Source of the DNA: JAVBJV01 sp031546815
GTDB taxonomy: Bacteria > Pseudomonadota > Alphaproteobacteria > Acetobacterales > Acetobacteraceae
NCBI GenBank assembly: GCA_031546815.1
Contig: JAVBJV010000018.1
Span: forward strand, 83,803 to 147,802
Length of the DNA stretch: 64,000 nt
Direction of reading: 5' to 3'
Shown here: piece after piece, positions 26,336 to 34,696 of the stretch
How positions within the stretch are numbered: the stretch's first letter is position 1
Layout: every line of letters begins with the position of its first letter
Notes under the pieces: generated by a model
What the model was told of the DNA's origin: nothing
Databases searched by the model: none
Seen by the model: the letters and a program-made list of their open reading frames with translations, nothing else
Position numbers and translations under genes: made by a program

Positions 26336-27025
26336 ATGAAAGACGTCATCTTCACATGGACGGGATTCTGGCGCGGCGTGCGGACAGCGGTTCCGTTGTC
26401 GCTGGGGATGGTGCCGTTTGGTCTGGTGGTCGGCGTGATGGCGCAGGCCAAGGGCCTTTCGCTGTTCGAGGCCCTGTTGATGAGCGGCACGGTGTTCGCC
26501 GGTGCCAGCCAGATTTTTGCGCTGGAAGTGTGGACACATCCGGTGCCGATCTTCGGTGCGGCGCTGGCGGTGTTCATCGTGAACCTGCGTATGGCGCTGA
26601 TGGGACCGGCGCTGGGGCCGTGGCTGGATAATATGCGCGGGCTGCGCGTGTGGGGGACGCTGGCGCTGGTCACCGACCATGCGTTCGCCCTGTCGGTGAC
26701 CGAGATCCGCAAGGGCTATCGCGATGCTGCGTATCTGACCGGCATCAGCGTGGTGCTGTGGTTCATCTGGGTGGCGCTGACGGGGGTTGGGCACGTGATG
26801 GGCGGCGTGGCGCAATTCCCGCCCGGACATCCGCTGTTCTTCGGTGCGCCTGCCGCGTTCATCACGCTGCTGGTGCCGATGTGGCGCGGCCGGACCGATG
26901 CCATGCCGTGGCTGGTGGCGGCGCTGGTGGCGATTGGCACCAGCCAGGTGATTTCGGGCAACTGGTATGTGGTGACAGGCGCGATCTCTGGCGCGTTGGT
27001 GGGGGCGCTGCGTGTCCGGAACTGA
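26336..27025 (+). CDS. azlC: AzlC family amino acid exporter subunit
   Basis: 229 residues, a polytopic membrane protein with the AzlC signature GFWRGVRTAVPLSLGMVPFG and MSGTVFAGASQIFAL (about 45-60), NLRMALMG, and DHAFALSV. AzlC and AzlD together export branched-chain amino acids and analogues such as azaleucine. ATG 26336 begins the conserved part; a GTG ten codons upstream is possible. Its stop lies inside the azlD gene (14-base overlap). Confidence 0.92.
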   Translation: MKDVIFTWTGFWRGVRTAVPLSLGMVPFGLVVGVMAQAKGLSLFEALLMSGTVFAGASQIFALEVWTHPVPIFGAALAVFIVNLRMALMGPALGPWLDNMRGLRVWGTLALVTDHAFALSVTEIRKGYRDAAYLTGISVVLWFIWVALTGVGHVMGGVAQFPPGHPLFFGAPAAFITLLVPMWRGRTDAMPWLVAALVAIGTSQVISGNWYVVTGAISGALVGALRVRN

Positions 27026-27344
27026 ACCAACCTTCTGGAGCTGGTTTGCGACCGACTGGCGCACTCTGGCCGCGTTCGCCGCGATGACGGCGGCGACCTA
27101 TGCGTGTCGTGGTGGTGGATACTGGCTGTTCCGCCAGATCACCCCCACGCCGTTCGTGCGCAACATGCTGGCGTTTATTCCCGGCACGCTGTTCGTGAGC
27201 TTCGTGGTGCCATCGGTGATCAAGGGCGGGCCGATGTACGCGTTCGGCGCGGCGGTAACAATCGGCGCGATGGTGCTGACGCGGAGTATCCTGGCATCGC
27301 TGATCGCGGGGATCGGGGCGGTGTGGGGCGTGTCGTTGTTGTAG
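27012..27344 (+). CDS. azlD: AzlD family amino acid exporter subunit
   Basis: 110 residues starting at GTG 27012, which overlaps the end of azlC by 14 bases. It has three to four hydrophobic segments and the AzlD pattern MTAATYACRGGGYWLFR followed by VRNMLAFIPGTLFVSFV. It is the small partner of AzlC. The overlap implies coupled translation at a fixed ratio. Confidence 0.92.
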   Translation: MSGTEPTFWSWFATDWRTLAAFAAMTAATYACRGGGYWLFRQITPTPFVRNMLAFIPGTLFVSFVVPSVIKGGPMYAFGAAVTIGAMVLTRSILASLIAGIGAVWGVSLL

Positions 27345-27406
27345 GCGGCTTTTGGAGATGAACCACCGTCGCGCGCTGTGATAGGGTCCTTGTGAAAGGA
27401 CACGTC

Positions 27407-27880
27407 ATGGCAAAGAACACCGTCTGCCTCTGGTACGACAAGGACGCCGAGGAGGCTGCCCGCTTCTACGCCGAGACCTTTCCCGACAGCGCGGTGCATG
27501 CCGTCCACCGTGCCCCCAGCGACTACCCGTCCGGCAAGGCGGGGGATGTTCTGACGGTCGAATTTACGGTTGCCGGTCTTGCTTGTATCGGCCTCAACGG
27601 TGGTCCTATTTTTCCGCACAACGAAGCCTTCTCGTTCCAGATCTCCACCGAGGATCAGGCCGAGACCGATCGCTACTGGAACGCCATCGTCGGCAATGGC
27701 GGGCAGGAGAGTGCGTGCGGCTGGTGCAAGGATCGCTGGGGCGTCTCGTGGCAGATCACCCCGCGCGTGCTGACCGAGGCACTGGCTGCCGGTGGTGCCG
27801 AAGCAAAGCGCACGTTCGATGCGATGATGGAGATGCGTAAGATCGACGTCGCCGTGATTATTGCAGCGCGACGCGGGTGA
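27407..27880 (+). CDS. PhnB-like VOC superfamily protein
   Basis: 157 residues from ATG 27407, preceded by AAAGGA. It fits the PhnB-like/3-demethylubiquinone-methyltransferase-like VOC family: CLWYDKDAEEAARFYAETFP, SAVHAVHRAPSDYPSGKAGD, FSFQISTEDQAETDRYW and CGWCKDRWGVSWQITPRVL, the last typical of this group. The fold binds metals or small ligands in other VOC proteins. No reaction can be assigned. It is transcribed away from azlD and convergent with the next gene. Confidence 0.85.
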   Translation: MAKNTVCLWYDKDAEEAARFYAETFPDSAVHAVHRAPSDYPSGKAGDVLTVEFTVAGLACIGLNGGPIFPHNEAFSFQISTEDQAETDRYWNAIVGNGGQESACGWCKDRWGVSWQITPRVLTEALAAGGAEAKRTFDAMMEMRKIDVAVIIAARRG

Positions 27881-27901
27881 TACGCCAGCCGTAGCGGGCG
27901 C

Positions 27902-28498
27902 TTATCGCCGTCGCCGTGGTGTGGGGAGTGTATATTCCACAAGCGTGCGAATATCCGCACGTCGCCTTGTGCCAAGCCCCTGAAGGAACGGACGCGCATT
28001 CTGTTCGCCATAGCTGCGGCGGCTGATGGCGAACATCATTATTCCATTGCCGTGCTTGATATAACGATAGGCATTCCATTCGATGATAATGCCGCTATTG
28101 CCTGTGCTGCTGCTCATCACGAAATCCAGAATGGTCGATCCGTCTGTCGGATGTTGCAGCATGGCGTAATTGACAACCGGGTCCGTCTGTTTGCGCCGGT
28201 TGAGCGTAGCGACCTGCGCTGAAACGGCGGCATCGACCGTGATGTCCGCTGTCAGTACTTCGATCATCACCATCTGTGTAAAGCTGTCAGAGGACTGCCC
28301 GGCTGGCAGATACTCGTGCTTGTAGTATCCAGCCGATGGATTACTGCTCCACGCCAGGGCGTAGGTCATATCTCCAAAGCGGATGGGGCCGGGGATTCCC
28401 AGAAAATCAGTGGCGGCAAATGCGCTGTTTGTCAGACCAAAGGTGGCGCTGGCTACAAACAGGGCGGCTGTGCGACGTGTCCACTCAATCTGCGTCAT
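27902..28498 (-). CDS. Exported protein of unknown function
   Basis: 198 residues with a Sec signal peptide (AALFVASATFGLTNSAFA, about 11-28). The mature part begins TDFLGIPGPIRFGDMTYALA, contains the region MIEVLTADITVDAAVSAQVA and ends with the basic PTPRRRR. I do not recognise the family. Its ATG lies two bases after the pheA stop, so it is probably the distal gene of a kdsB-pheA transcript. A 432-residue frame covering it continues antisense into pheA and is not a gene. Confidence 0.75.
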   Translation of the reverse strand: MTQIEWTRRTAALFVASATFGLTNSAFAATDFLGIPGPIRFGDMTYALAWSSNPSAGYYKHEYLPAGQSSDSFTQMVMIEVLTADITVDAAVSAQVATLNRRKQTDPVVNYAMLQHPTDGSTILDFVMSSSTGNSGIIIEWNAYRYIKHGNGIMMFAISRRSYGEQNARPFLQGLGTRRRADIRTLVEYTLPTPRRRR

Positions 28499-28500
28499 GG

Positions 28501-29355
28501 CTACTTCTTCCCGTTCTGATGCACCCGCCGCATCGGATGTGCTTTGTAAACGCCCAGAATGCGGGTCTCGCGCGAGAAGAACTGCAGCTCTTCCAGCGCC
28601 AGACGCAGGCCCGGCTGTTCGGGGTGGCCGTCCACGTCGCACAGGAACTGTGTGGCGGTGAATTCCCCGCCAACCATGTAGCTTTCCAGCTTGGTCATAT
28701 TCACGCCATTGGTCGCAAACCCGCCCAGCGCCTTGTACAGCGCTGCCGGCACGTTTCGCACACGGAAGACAAAGGTCGTCACGCAATCCGGCGCCTCGTG
28801 CGAGGGGATCTGTGGTGTTTTCGACATCACGTAAAAGCGCGTGGTGTTGTGGTCCGCGTCTTCCACATTGTGCCGCAGGATATCGAGGCCATAGATCTCG
28901 GCCGCCAGCGACGACGCAATCGCCGCTTCTTCCTTGTTGCCGCGTTCTGCGATGATCTGCGCGGCCCCGGCCGTGTCGGCTTCCACCACGGCGGTCAGGT
29001 TCAGGTCTTTCAGAATCCGCAGCACCTGTCCCAGCGCCACCGGGTGCGAATGCGCCCGTTTCAGCCCGGCGATCGTCGCGCCCTTCGGGGCCAGCAGGCA
29101 GTGTTCGACACGTTGGTATTGCTCGCCGATCACGCTCAGCCCCGAATCGGGCAGCATGCGGTGAATGTCGGGCACGCGCCCGGCCAGCGAGTTCTCGCAC
29201 GGCAGCATGGCAAGCTCGGCACGGCCCTCGTGCACAGCGGCGATGGCGGCCTCGAAGCTGGGGCAGGGCAGCGTGGTCATGCCCGGATAGGCATTGCGGC
29301 AGGCAAGGTCCGAATACGCGCCGTGGACGCCCTGAAACGCGATGATGTTCTTCAT
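28501..29355 (-). CDS. pheA: Prephenate dehydratase
   Basis: 284 residues from ATG 29355 (MKNIIAFQGVHGAYS), the monofunctional alphaproteobacterial type without a chorismate mutase. The catalytic TRFYVMS (about 175) lies at the end of the dehydratase domain; the ACT domain follows, with FRVRNVPAALYKAL and KLESYMVGGEF. The ESRP motif of the Escherichia coli phenylalanine site is ESYM here, so feedback binding may differ. It makes phenylpyruvate for phenylalanine synthesis. It starts one base after kdsB ends. Confidence 0.96.
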   Translation of the reverse strand: MKNIIAFQGVHGAYSDLACRNAYPGMTTLPCPSFEAAIAAVHEGRAELAMLPCENSLAGRVPDIHRMLPDSGLSVIGEQYQRVEHCLLAPKGATIAGLKRAHSHPVALGQVLRILKDLNLTAVVEADTAGAAQIIAERGNKEEAAIASSLAAEIYGLDILRHNVEDADHNTTRFYVMSKTPQIPSHEAPDCVTTFVFRVRNVPAALYKALGGFATNGVNMTKLESYMVGGEFTATQFLCDVDGHPEQPGLRLALEELQFFSRETRILGVYKAHPMRRVHQNGKK

Positions 29356-29356
29356 A

Positions 29357-30094
29357 TCACTTCCCGGGTGCGAGTTCGCGGCGTGCGCGTTCAAGATCTT
29401 CCGGCGTGTCGACGCCGAAGGGCGCGTGGTCCACACGGGCGGCGTCGATCCGCATCCCGGCTTCCAGCGCGCGCAGCTGTTCCAGTTTCTCGCGCTGTTC
29501 CAGCGGGCCGGGCGGCATGCGGACAAAGCGTTCCAGCGCCGCGCGCCGATAGACGTAGATGCCGATATGGTGCCACAGCGGCCCCTCGCCGCTGGGAATG
29601 GTCGAACGGCTGAAATACAGCGCGCGCGCCGTGCGCCGCCCTTCGCGGAAGGCGCAGGCACATTTCACCACGGATGGGGCGGCGGCTTCCTCGGCACTGG
29701 TGATGGGGGCGACCAGCGTGCCGATATCGACATTCGGGTCGGTCATGGTTTCCAGCGCCAGCTGCACATATTCGGGCGGCAGGGTCGGCAGGTCGCCCTG
29801 CAGGTTGATCACCACGTCATAGGTGCGGTCCGGGTCGTGTCGGGCCAGCGCCTGTTCGATCCGGTCGGAACCCGATGGCAGACCGGGGTCGGTCAGCATG
29901 GCGATTCCTCCGGCCTGTTGCACGGCGTCCACAATTTCGGCGTCGCCGCAGGCAACCATTACCGGTGCGATCCCGGCTTCGCGCGCGCGGTCGAGCACGT
30001 GGGCGATCAGCGGGCGGCCGTGGATATCGGCCAGCGGCTTGCCGGGCAGACGTGTGGCGGCCATGCGGGCCGGAATGACGATTATCGGCTTCAC
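29357..30094 (-). CDS. kdsB: 3-deoxy-manno-octulosonate cytidylyltransferase (CMP-KDO synthetase)
   Basis: 245 residues, typical length. The nucleotide-binding start is VIPARMAATRLPGKPLADI, with TDPGLPSGSDRIEQAL, the metal-binding VINLQGDLPTLPP and WHHIGIYVYRRAALERFV. It activates KDO for lipopolysaccharide inner-core synthesis in the cytoplasm. It is the first gene of kdsB-pheA-unknown and is divergent from the cytochrome gene. Confidence 0.96.
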   Translation of the reverse strand: MKPIIVIPARMAATRLPGKPLADIHGRPLIAHVLDRAREAGIAPVMVACGDAEIVDAVQQAGGIAMLTDPGLPSGSDRIEQALARHDPDRTYDVVINLQGDLPTLPPEYVQLALETMTDPNVDIGTLVAPITSAEEAAAPSVVKCACAFREGRRTARALYFSRSTIPSGEGPLWHHIGIYVYRRAALERFVRMPPGPLEQREKLEQLRALEAGMRIDAARVDHAPFGVDTPEDLERARRELAPGK

Positions 30095-30245
30095 GAAACT
30101 ATTCGTCCTCGTAATGGTGCAGCATTCATCCGCAGGCGGGTTGATGGAATGAAAGCGCTTCCTTATGCTGTGTGCAACTTACGTGCGCTGCATCCGGTCG
30201 GCAATGGTATCGGGGCGCGCGATTTATGCATTGGGGTGCAGGCGG

Positions 30246-30863
30246 ATGATGGAGCTGGTCAAGGCTGTTGCCGCGGTTCTGGTAGCAGGGATCGTTTTTA
30301 TGGGTTCGGGGATGTTCAGCGGGCTGATCGTGCGCCCGGGCACCGCGCCTGAAGCAAACAAGGTTCTGCAGGTTGACGCGACGACGTTCACGCCGGTTGC
30401 TGGCGCTGCCGCACCGGCCGCGGCGCCGACGGCTGCTACGGCGGCGGCTCCGGCGGCTGCAGCCCCGGCTGCTGGCGCTGCTGCACCGGCCGCTGCGTCC
30501 GGTGTGCCGCCGGTTGGTCCGATGCTGGCCTCGGCCGATGCGGATGCCGGCAAATCGCTGGCGCGCCGTCTGTGCGCGACCTGCCATACGTTCGAACAGG
30601 GCCAGCGCTCGGGCGCGGGTCCGAACCTGTGGAACGTGGTTGGTGCCCCGCATGGTCATGCGGCGGACTTCAATTACTCGGCAGTGCTGAAGGCCGTTGA
30701 AGGCCCGTGGGACTACGAAGGTCTGAACCGCTGGCTGGCCAACCCGCGTGAATACGCGGCGGGCAACCGCATGGCGTATCCGGGTCTGCGCGACCCGCAG
30801 CAGCGCGCCAACGTGATCGCCTATCTGCGCAGCCTGTCGGACAGCCCGAAGCCGCTGCCCTGA
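30246..30863 (+). CDS. Membrane-anchored c-type cytochrome (CycM-like)
   Basis: 205 residues from ATG 30246 (MMELVKAV). An uncleaved N-terminal membrane anchor (VAAVLVAGIVFMGSGMFSGL) is followed by a long Ala/Pro-rich linker (about 45-90) and a class I cytochrome c domain with the haem motif CATCH and an axial Met near NRMAYPGLRDP. Similar alphaproteobacterial proteins (CycM, c552) carry electrons from the bc1 complex to the aa3 oxidase while staying tethered. The ATG at 30249 is an equal alternative. The gene ends two bases before the hisN-like gene. Confidence 0.9.
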   Translation: MMELVKAVAAVLVAGIVFMGSGMFSGLIVRPGTAPEANKVLQVDATTFTPVAGAAAPAAAPTAATAAAPAAAAPAAGAAAPAAASGVPPVGPMLASADADAGKSLARRLCATCHTFEQGQRSGAGPNLWNVVGAPHGHAADFNYSAVLKAVEGPWDYEGLNRWLANPREYAAGNRMAYPGLRDPQQRANVIAYLRSLSDSPKPLP

Positions 30864-30864
30864 T

Positions 30865-31650
30865 ATGGTCCCGGCTGAATATGTAAGCCTGGCAACGGCG
30901 CTGGCGGATACCGCTGGCGCCGTTATTCGTCCGCTGTTCCGTGTGGTGCCCGCCGCCGAGGACAAGGCCGACGACTCGCCCGTCACCGTGGCTGATCGTG
31001 GGGCGGAACGCGCCATGCGCGCGCTGTTGCAGGAACGTATGCCCGGCCATGGCATCATCGGCGAGGAATATGGCAGCACGAATGCGGATGCCGAATGGGT
31101 CTGGGTGCTGGACCCGGTGGATGGCACGCGTGCGTTCATCACCGGACGGCCGATCTTCGGCACGCTGATTGGTCTGTTGCATCATGGACGTCCGGTGCTG
31201 GGGGTGATCGACCAGCCGATCACGGGCGAACGCTGGATCGGTGTGGCGGGTGAACCCACGCGCTTCATCAGCAGCTTTGGCGGGCAGGCGCTGGTGCGGG
31301 CGTGTCCGCGGCTGGATCTGGCCGAACTGTCCTGCACCAGCCCCGAAATCTTCACGACCGACGCCGAACGCCAGACTCTGTCCCGCGTGCAGAAAGCCGT
31401 GCGCCGCACCACCTGGGGCGGGGATTGTTATGGCTATGGCCTGCTGGCGCTGGGGCAGGTGGACATCATCGTCGAGCCGGGTCTGAAGATCTGGGACTGG
31501 GCGGCGTTGGTGCCGGTGATCACCGGTGCGGGCGGGCATATGGTGGACTGGCAGGGAGGCGCCCTTACCCCGCAGAGCGACGGCCGCGTGCTGGCCGTGG
31601 GCGATGCGGCGCTGCTGGAACCCGCGCTGGCGTTGCTGGCCGACAGGTAA
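30865..31650 (+). CDS. hisN: Inositol monophosphatase family protein, probable histidinol-phosphatase
   Basis: 261 residues. Metal-binding motifs of the family are SPVTVADRGAERAMR, GEEYG, WVLDPVDGTRAFITG and the C-terminal KIWDWAALVPVITGAGG. The FITGRPIFGTLIGLL and CTSPEIF blocks resemble the HisN histidinol-phosphatase subgroup, which dephosphorylates histidinol phosphate in organisms lacking HisB phosphatase. Assignment within the family is by pattern and not certain. It lies one base after the cytochrome stop. Confidence 0.85.
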   Translation: MVPAEYVSLATALADTAGAVIRPLFRVVPAAEDKADDSPVTVADRGAERAMRALLQERMPGHGIIGEEYGSTNADAEWVWVLDPVDGTRAFITGRPIFGTLIGLLHHGRPVLGVIDQPITGERWIGVAGEPTRFISSFGGQALVRACPRLDLAELSCTSPEIFTTDAERQTLSRVQKAVRRTTWGGDCYGYGLLALGQVDIIVEPGLKIWDWAALVPVITGAGGHMVDWQGGALTPQSDGRVLAVGDAALLEPALALLADR

Positions 31651-31695
31651 TCTTCAGACTGGCGGGACCACGGTTTCGGCATGTATGGTCGGCGG

Positions 31696-33561
31696 ATGAA
31701 TTCCAGAACATATACTCGCCGAACCAGTCTTGCTGTTTTCTCGGGCGCATTGGCGCTGGGCGCACTGCCCCTGCGTGTGCGGGCGCAAGGCGCGGCCCCG
31801 GCAGGCGCGACCCGCACACACGCGCTGTCGCTGATCGGTACGCCGGCGCTACCGGCCGACTACACGCATTTTCCGTATGTGAACCCGAATGCGCCGAAGG
31901 GCGGCGAGATTACCTATGCCGCGATGGGCACGTTCGACAGTTTCAACCCGTTCGTCATCCGTGGTTCTGCGGCAGACGGTATCGGGCTGATCTGGGAATC
32001 GCTGCTGATCTCGAACGGCGATGAGGCCTCGACCGAATACGCCAACATCGCCGAAGCGATCGAGGTTGCAGCCGACAAGACCTGGGTGGCGTTCATCCTG
32101 CGCGCCGGGGCGAAGTTCCACGATGGCCACCCGATCACCTCGGAAGATGTGATCTGGACGTTCAACACGCTGCGCGAAAAAGGCCGTCCGTATTATCGCC
32201 TGTATTACGCCGATGTCGAACGGGTCGAGGCGGATGGCGCACAGCGCGTGGTGTTTCATCTGAAAGACCCGACCAACCGCGAACTGCCGCAGATTCTGGG
32301 GCAGCTGCCAATCCTGCCCAAACATTGGTGGGAAGGGCGCGACTTCGAAAAACCGCTGACTGAAGTGCCGCTGGGGTCCGGCCCCTACAAGCTGGACCGC
32401 TTTGAATTCGGCCGCACGGTGACGTATCGGCGCGTGCCCGGCTGGTGGGGCGAGAACCTGCCGCAGCATCGTGGCCGCAATAACTTCGACACGCATCGCT
32501 ACGAATATTTCCGCGACGCCAGCGTGGCGTTCGAGGCATTCAAGAGCGGCCAGGTCGATATTCGCATCGAAAACATCGCCCGCAACTGGGCGACCGCATA
32601 CGACTTCCCGGCCGTGCGCGACGGACGTGTGCTGAAGAAGGAATTCCCGCACCGCCTGCCCACCGGCATGCAGGGGTTCGGCTTCAACACGCGGCGCGAC
32701 GTGTTCAAGGACGTGCGCGTGCGCGAAGCTCTGATGCGTGTGTTTGACTTCGAATGGATGAACAAGAATCTGTTTTACGGGCAGTACACCCGCACGACAT
32801 CGTATTTCAGCAATAGCGACTTTGCCTCGACCGGCGTGCCGACGGGGGCCGAACTTGTCTTGCTGGAAGCGTATCGCGACAAGCTGCCCGCGGGCCTGTT
32901 CACCGACGCGTTCGAACTGCCGGTGACCGATGGGTCGGGCAATAACCGCGACCAGCTGCGCATCGCGCTCGACCTGCTGAAGCAGGCGGGCTGGACGGTG
33001 ACTGATCGTAAGCTGGTGAATGCCCGCGGTCAGCAGATGTCGTTCGAGATTGTGCTGAGCGATCCATCGTTCGAACGCGTATCGCTGCCGTATGTGCAGT
33101 CGCTGCAGCGACTGGGCATCAATGCGCGCGTGCGCACGGTGGATGCCGCGCAGTATCAGCGCATCAGCGACACGTTCGACTTCGATATGACAATCATTCT
33201 GGACGGCCAGTCCGAAAGCCCCGGCAACGAGCAGCGCGACTATTTCAGCAGCACGCGCCGGGACGAGGAAGGCAGCCTGAACCTGATGGGCATCAACGAT
33301 CCGGTCGTCGATGCATTGGTCGATAAAGTCATTCAGGCGCAGGACCGCGACACGCTGGTCGCCGCCACGCGCGCGCTGGATCGGGTGCTGCTGTGGGGCC
33401 ATTACGTGGTGCCGCAATGGCATATCCAGAAGCGTCTGGTGGCGGTCTGGAACCGCTTTGGCTGGCCCGACATTCCCGTGCGCACCGGCATCGCGCTGGA
33501 TTCGTGGTGGGTGGATGCGGCGAAGGCGGCGGTGATCGATGCCGGTCGCCGGGCACCTTGA
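31696..33561 (+). CDS. yejA: Peptide ABC transporter substrate-binding protein (YejA-like)
   Basis: 621 residues, a family 5 receptor of YejA size. It has a twin-arginine-type leader (YTRRTSLAVFSGALALG) and YVNPNAPKGGEITYAAMGTF, typical of YejA, then FNPFVIRGSAADGIGLIWES and HDGHPITSEDVIWTFNTLRE. In enterobacteria YejABEF takes up microcin C and other small peptides. ATG 31696 is preferred over 31681 because it sits at the Tat leader and follows GGTCGGCGG. It opens the yej operon, 45 bases after hisN. Confidence 0.93.
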   Translation: MNSRTYTRRTSLAVFSGALALGALPLRVRAQGAAPAGATRTHALSLIGTPALPADYTHFPYVNPNAPKGGEITYAAMGTFDSFNPFVIRGSAADGIGLIWESLLISNGDEASTEYANIAEAIEVAADKTWVAFILRAGAKFHDGHPITSEDVIWTFNTLREKGRPYYRLYYADVERVEADGAQRVVFHLKDPTNRELPQILGQLPILPKHWWEGRDFEKPLTEVPLGSGPYKLDRFEFGRTVTYRRVPGWWGENLPQHRGRNNFDTHRYEYFRDASVAFEAFKSGQVDIRIENIARNWATAYDFPAVRDGRVLKKEFPHRLPTGMQGFGFNTRRDVFKDVRVREALMRVFDFEWMNKNLFYGQYTRTTSYFSNSDFASTGVPTGAELVLLEAYRDKLPAGLFTDAFELPVTDGSGNNRDQLRIALDLLKQAGWTVTDRKLVNARGQQMSFEIVLSDPSFERVSLPYVQSLQRLGINARVRTVDAAQYQRISDTFDFDMTIILDGQSESPGNEQRDYFSSTRRDEEGSLNLMGINDPVVDALVDKVIQAQDRDTLVAATRALDRVLLWGHYVVPQWHIQKRLVAVWNRFGWPDIPVRTGIALDSWWVDAAKAAVIDAGRRAP

Positions 33562-33586
33562 GTAAACCCAGCGGCGGAGCGCGCGT

Positions 33587-34696
33587 ATGACAGCCTATAT
33601 CCTGCGGCGTCTGCTGCTGATCATCCCGACATTGTTCGGGATTCTGTTGATCAACTTCGCCATCGTGCAGTTCGCGCCGGGCGGTCCGGTCGAGCAGACC
33701 CTGGCGGAACTGCGCGGGCGTTCGGTGGGCAGCACGGAACGCTTCAGCGGCGGCGGCGGTGGCGAGGTGCAGACCGGACCAAACCGCACCAGCGCCAGCC
33801 AGTCCAGCGGAGAAAGCCGTTATCGCGGGGCGCGCGGTCTGGACCCCGAACTGGTGCAGCGGATCGAGAAAATGTACGGCTTCGACCGCCCCGCGCATGA
33901 ACGTTTCTGGAAGATGCTGGTCTCGTACGCGACGTTCGACTTCGGGCAGTCGTTCTTTCGCGACCGCTCGGTCGTGCAGCTGATCGTTGAGAAGATGCCG
34001 GTGTCGATCACGCTGGGGCTGTGGTCGACGTTGCTGGTGTATCTGGTCTCGATCCCGCTGGGGATCATGAAGGCGGTGCGCAGCGGATCGCGCTTCGATG
34101 TTGTGAGCAGCGCGCTGGTGCTGGGCGGATATGCCATTCCGGGCTTCCTGCTGGCGATCATGCTGGTGGTGGTGTTTTCGGGCGGGTCGTTCGTGCAGTG
34201 GTTCCCGTTGCGCGGCCTGACATCGGCGAATTTTTCCGACCTGTCGTGGTGGGGCAAGGCGCTCGATTATCTGTGGCACGCAACCCTGCCGACCATCGCG
34301 CTGGTGGTAGGCGGTTTCGCCGGGCTGACCATGCTGACCAAAAACTGCTTTCTGGAAGAAATCCGCAAGCAATACGTGGTGACCGCCCGCGCCAAGGGCG
34401 CCGACGAAAACCAGGTGCTGTACGGACATGTGTTTCGCAACGCGATGCTGCTGATCGTGGCGGGATTTCCTGCGGCGTTTGCGTCGATCCTGTTTACCGG
34501 GGCGTTGCTGGTCGAGGTGATTTTCTCGCTCGACGGGCTTGGCCTGCTGGGGTTCGAGAGCGCGATCCGGCGTGATTATCCGGTGATGTTCGGCACGCTG
34601 TATATCTTCGGGCTGCTGGGTCTGGTGATGAATATCGTGGGCGATGTGATGTACACCGTCGTCGACCCGCGCATCGATTTCGAGGGACGGTCATGA
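33587..34696 (+). CDS. yejB: Peptide ABC transporter permease (YejB-like)
   Basis: 369 residues, an OppB-type permease with six membrane segments and the EAA-type loop VTARAKGADENQVLYGHVFR. An insertion of about 60 polar residues (about 45-85, Gly/Ser/Gln-rich) after the first membrane segment is characteristic of YejB. The gene ends inside yejE (ATGA at 34693-34696). Confidence 0.94.
   Translation: MTAYILRRLLLIIPTLFGILLINFAIVQFAPGGPVEQTLAELRGRSVGSTERFSGGGGGEVQTGPNRTSASQSSGESRYRGARGLDPELVQRIEKMYGFDRPAHERFWKMLVSYATFDFGQSFFRDRSVVQLIVEKMPVSITLGLWSTLLVYLVSIPLGIMKAVRSGSRFDVVSSALVLGGYAIPGFLLAIMLVVVFSGGSFVQWFPLRGLTSANFSDLSWWGKALDYLWHATLPTIALVVGGFAGLTMLTKNCFLEEIRKQYVVTARAKGADENQVLYGHVFRNAMLLIVAGFPAAFASILFTGALLVEVIFSLDGLGLLGFESAIRRDYPVMFGTLYIFGLLGLVMNIVGDVMYTVVDPRIDFEGRS

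Noticed and set aside
27902..29200. 432-codon minus-strand open frame through pheA
   Set aside because: Only the first 198 codons from 28498 form a plausible protein; the rest is pheA read in another frame and has Arg/Gly-rich shadow composition.
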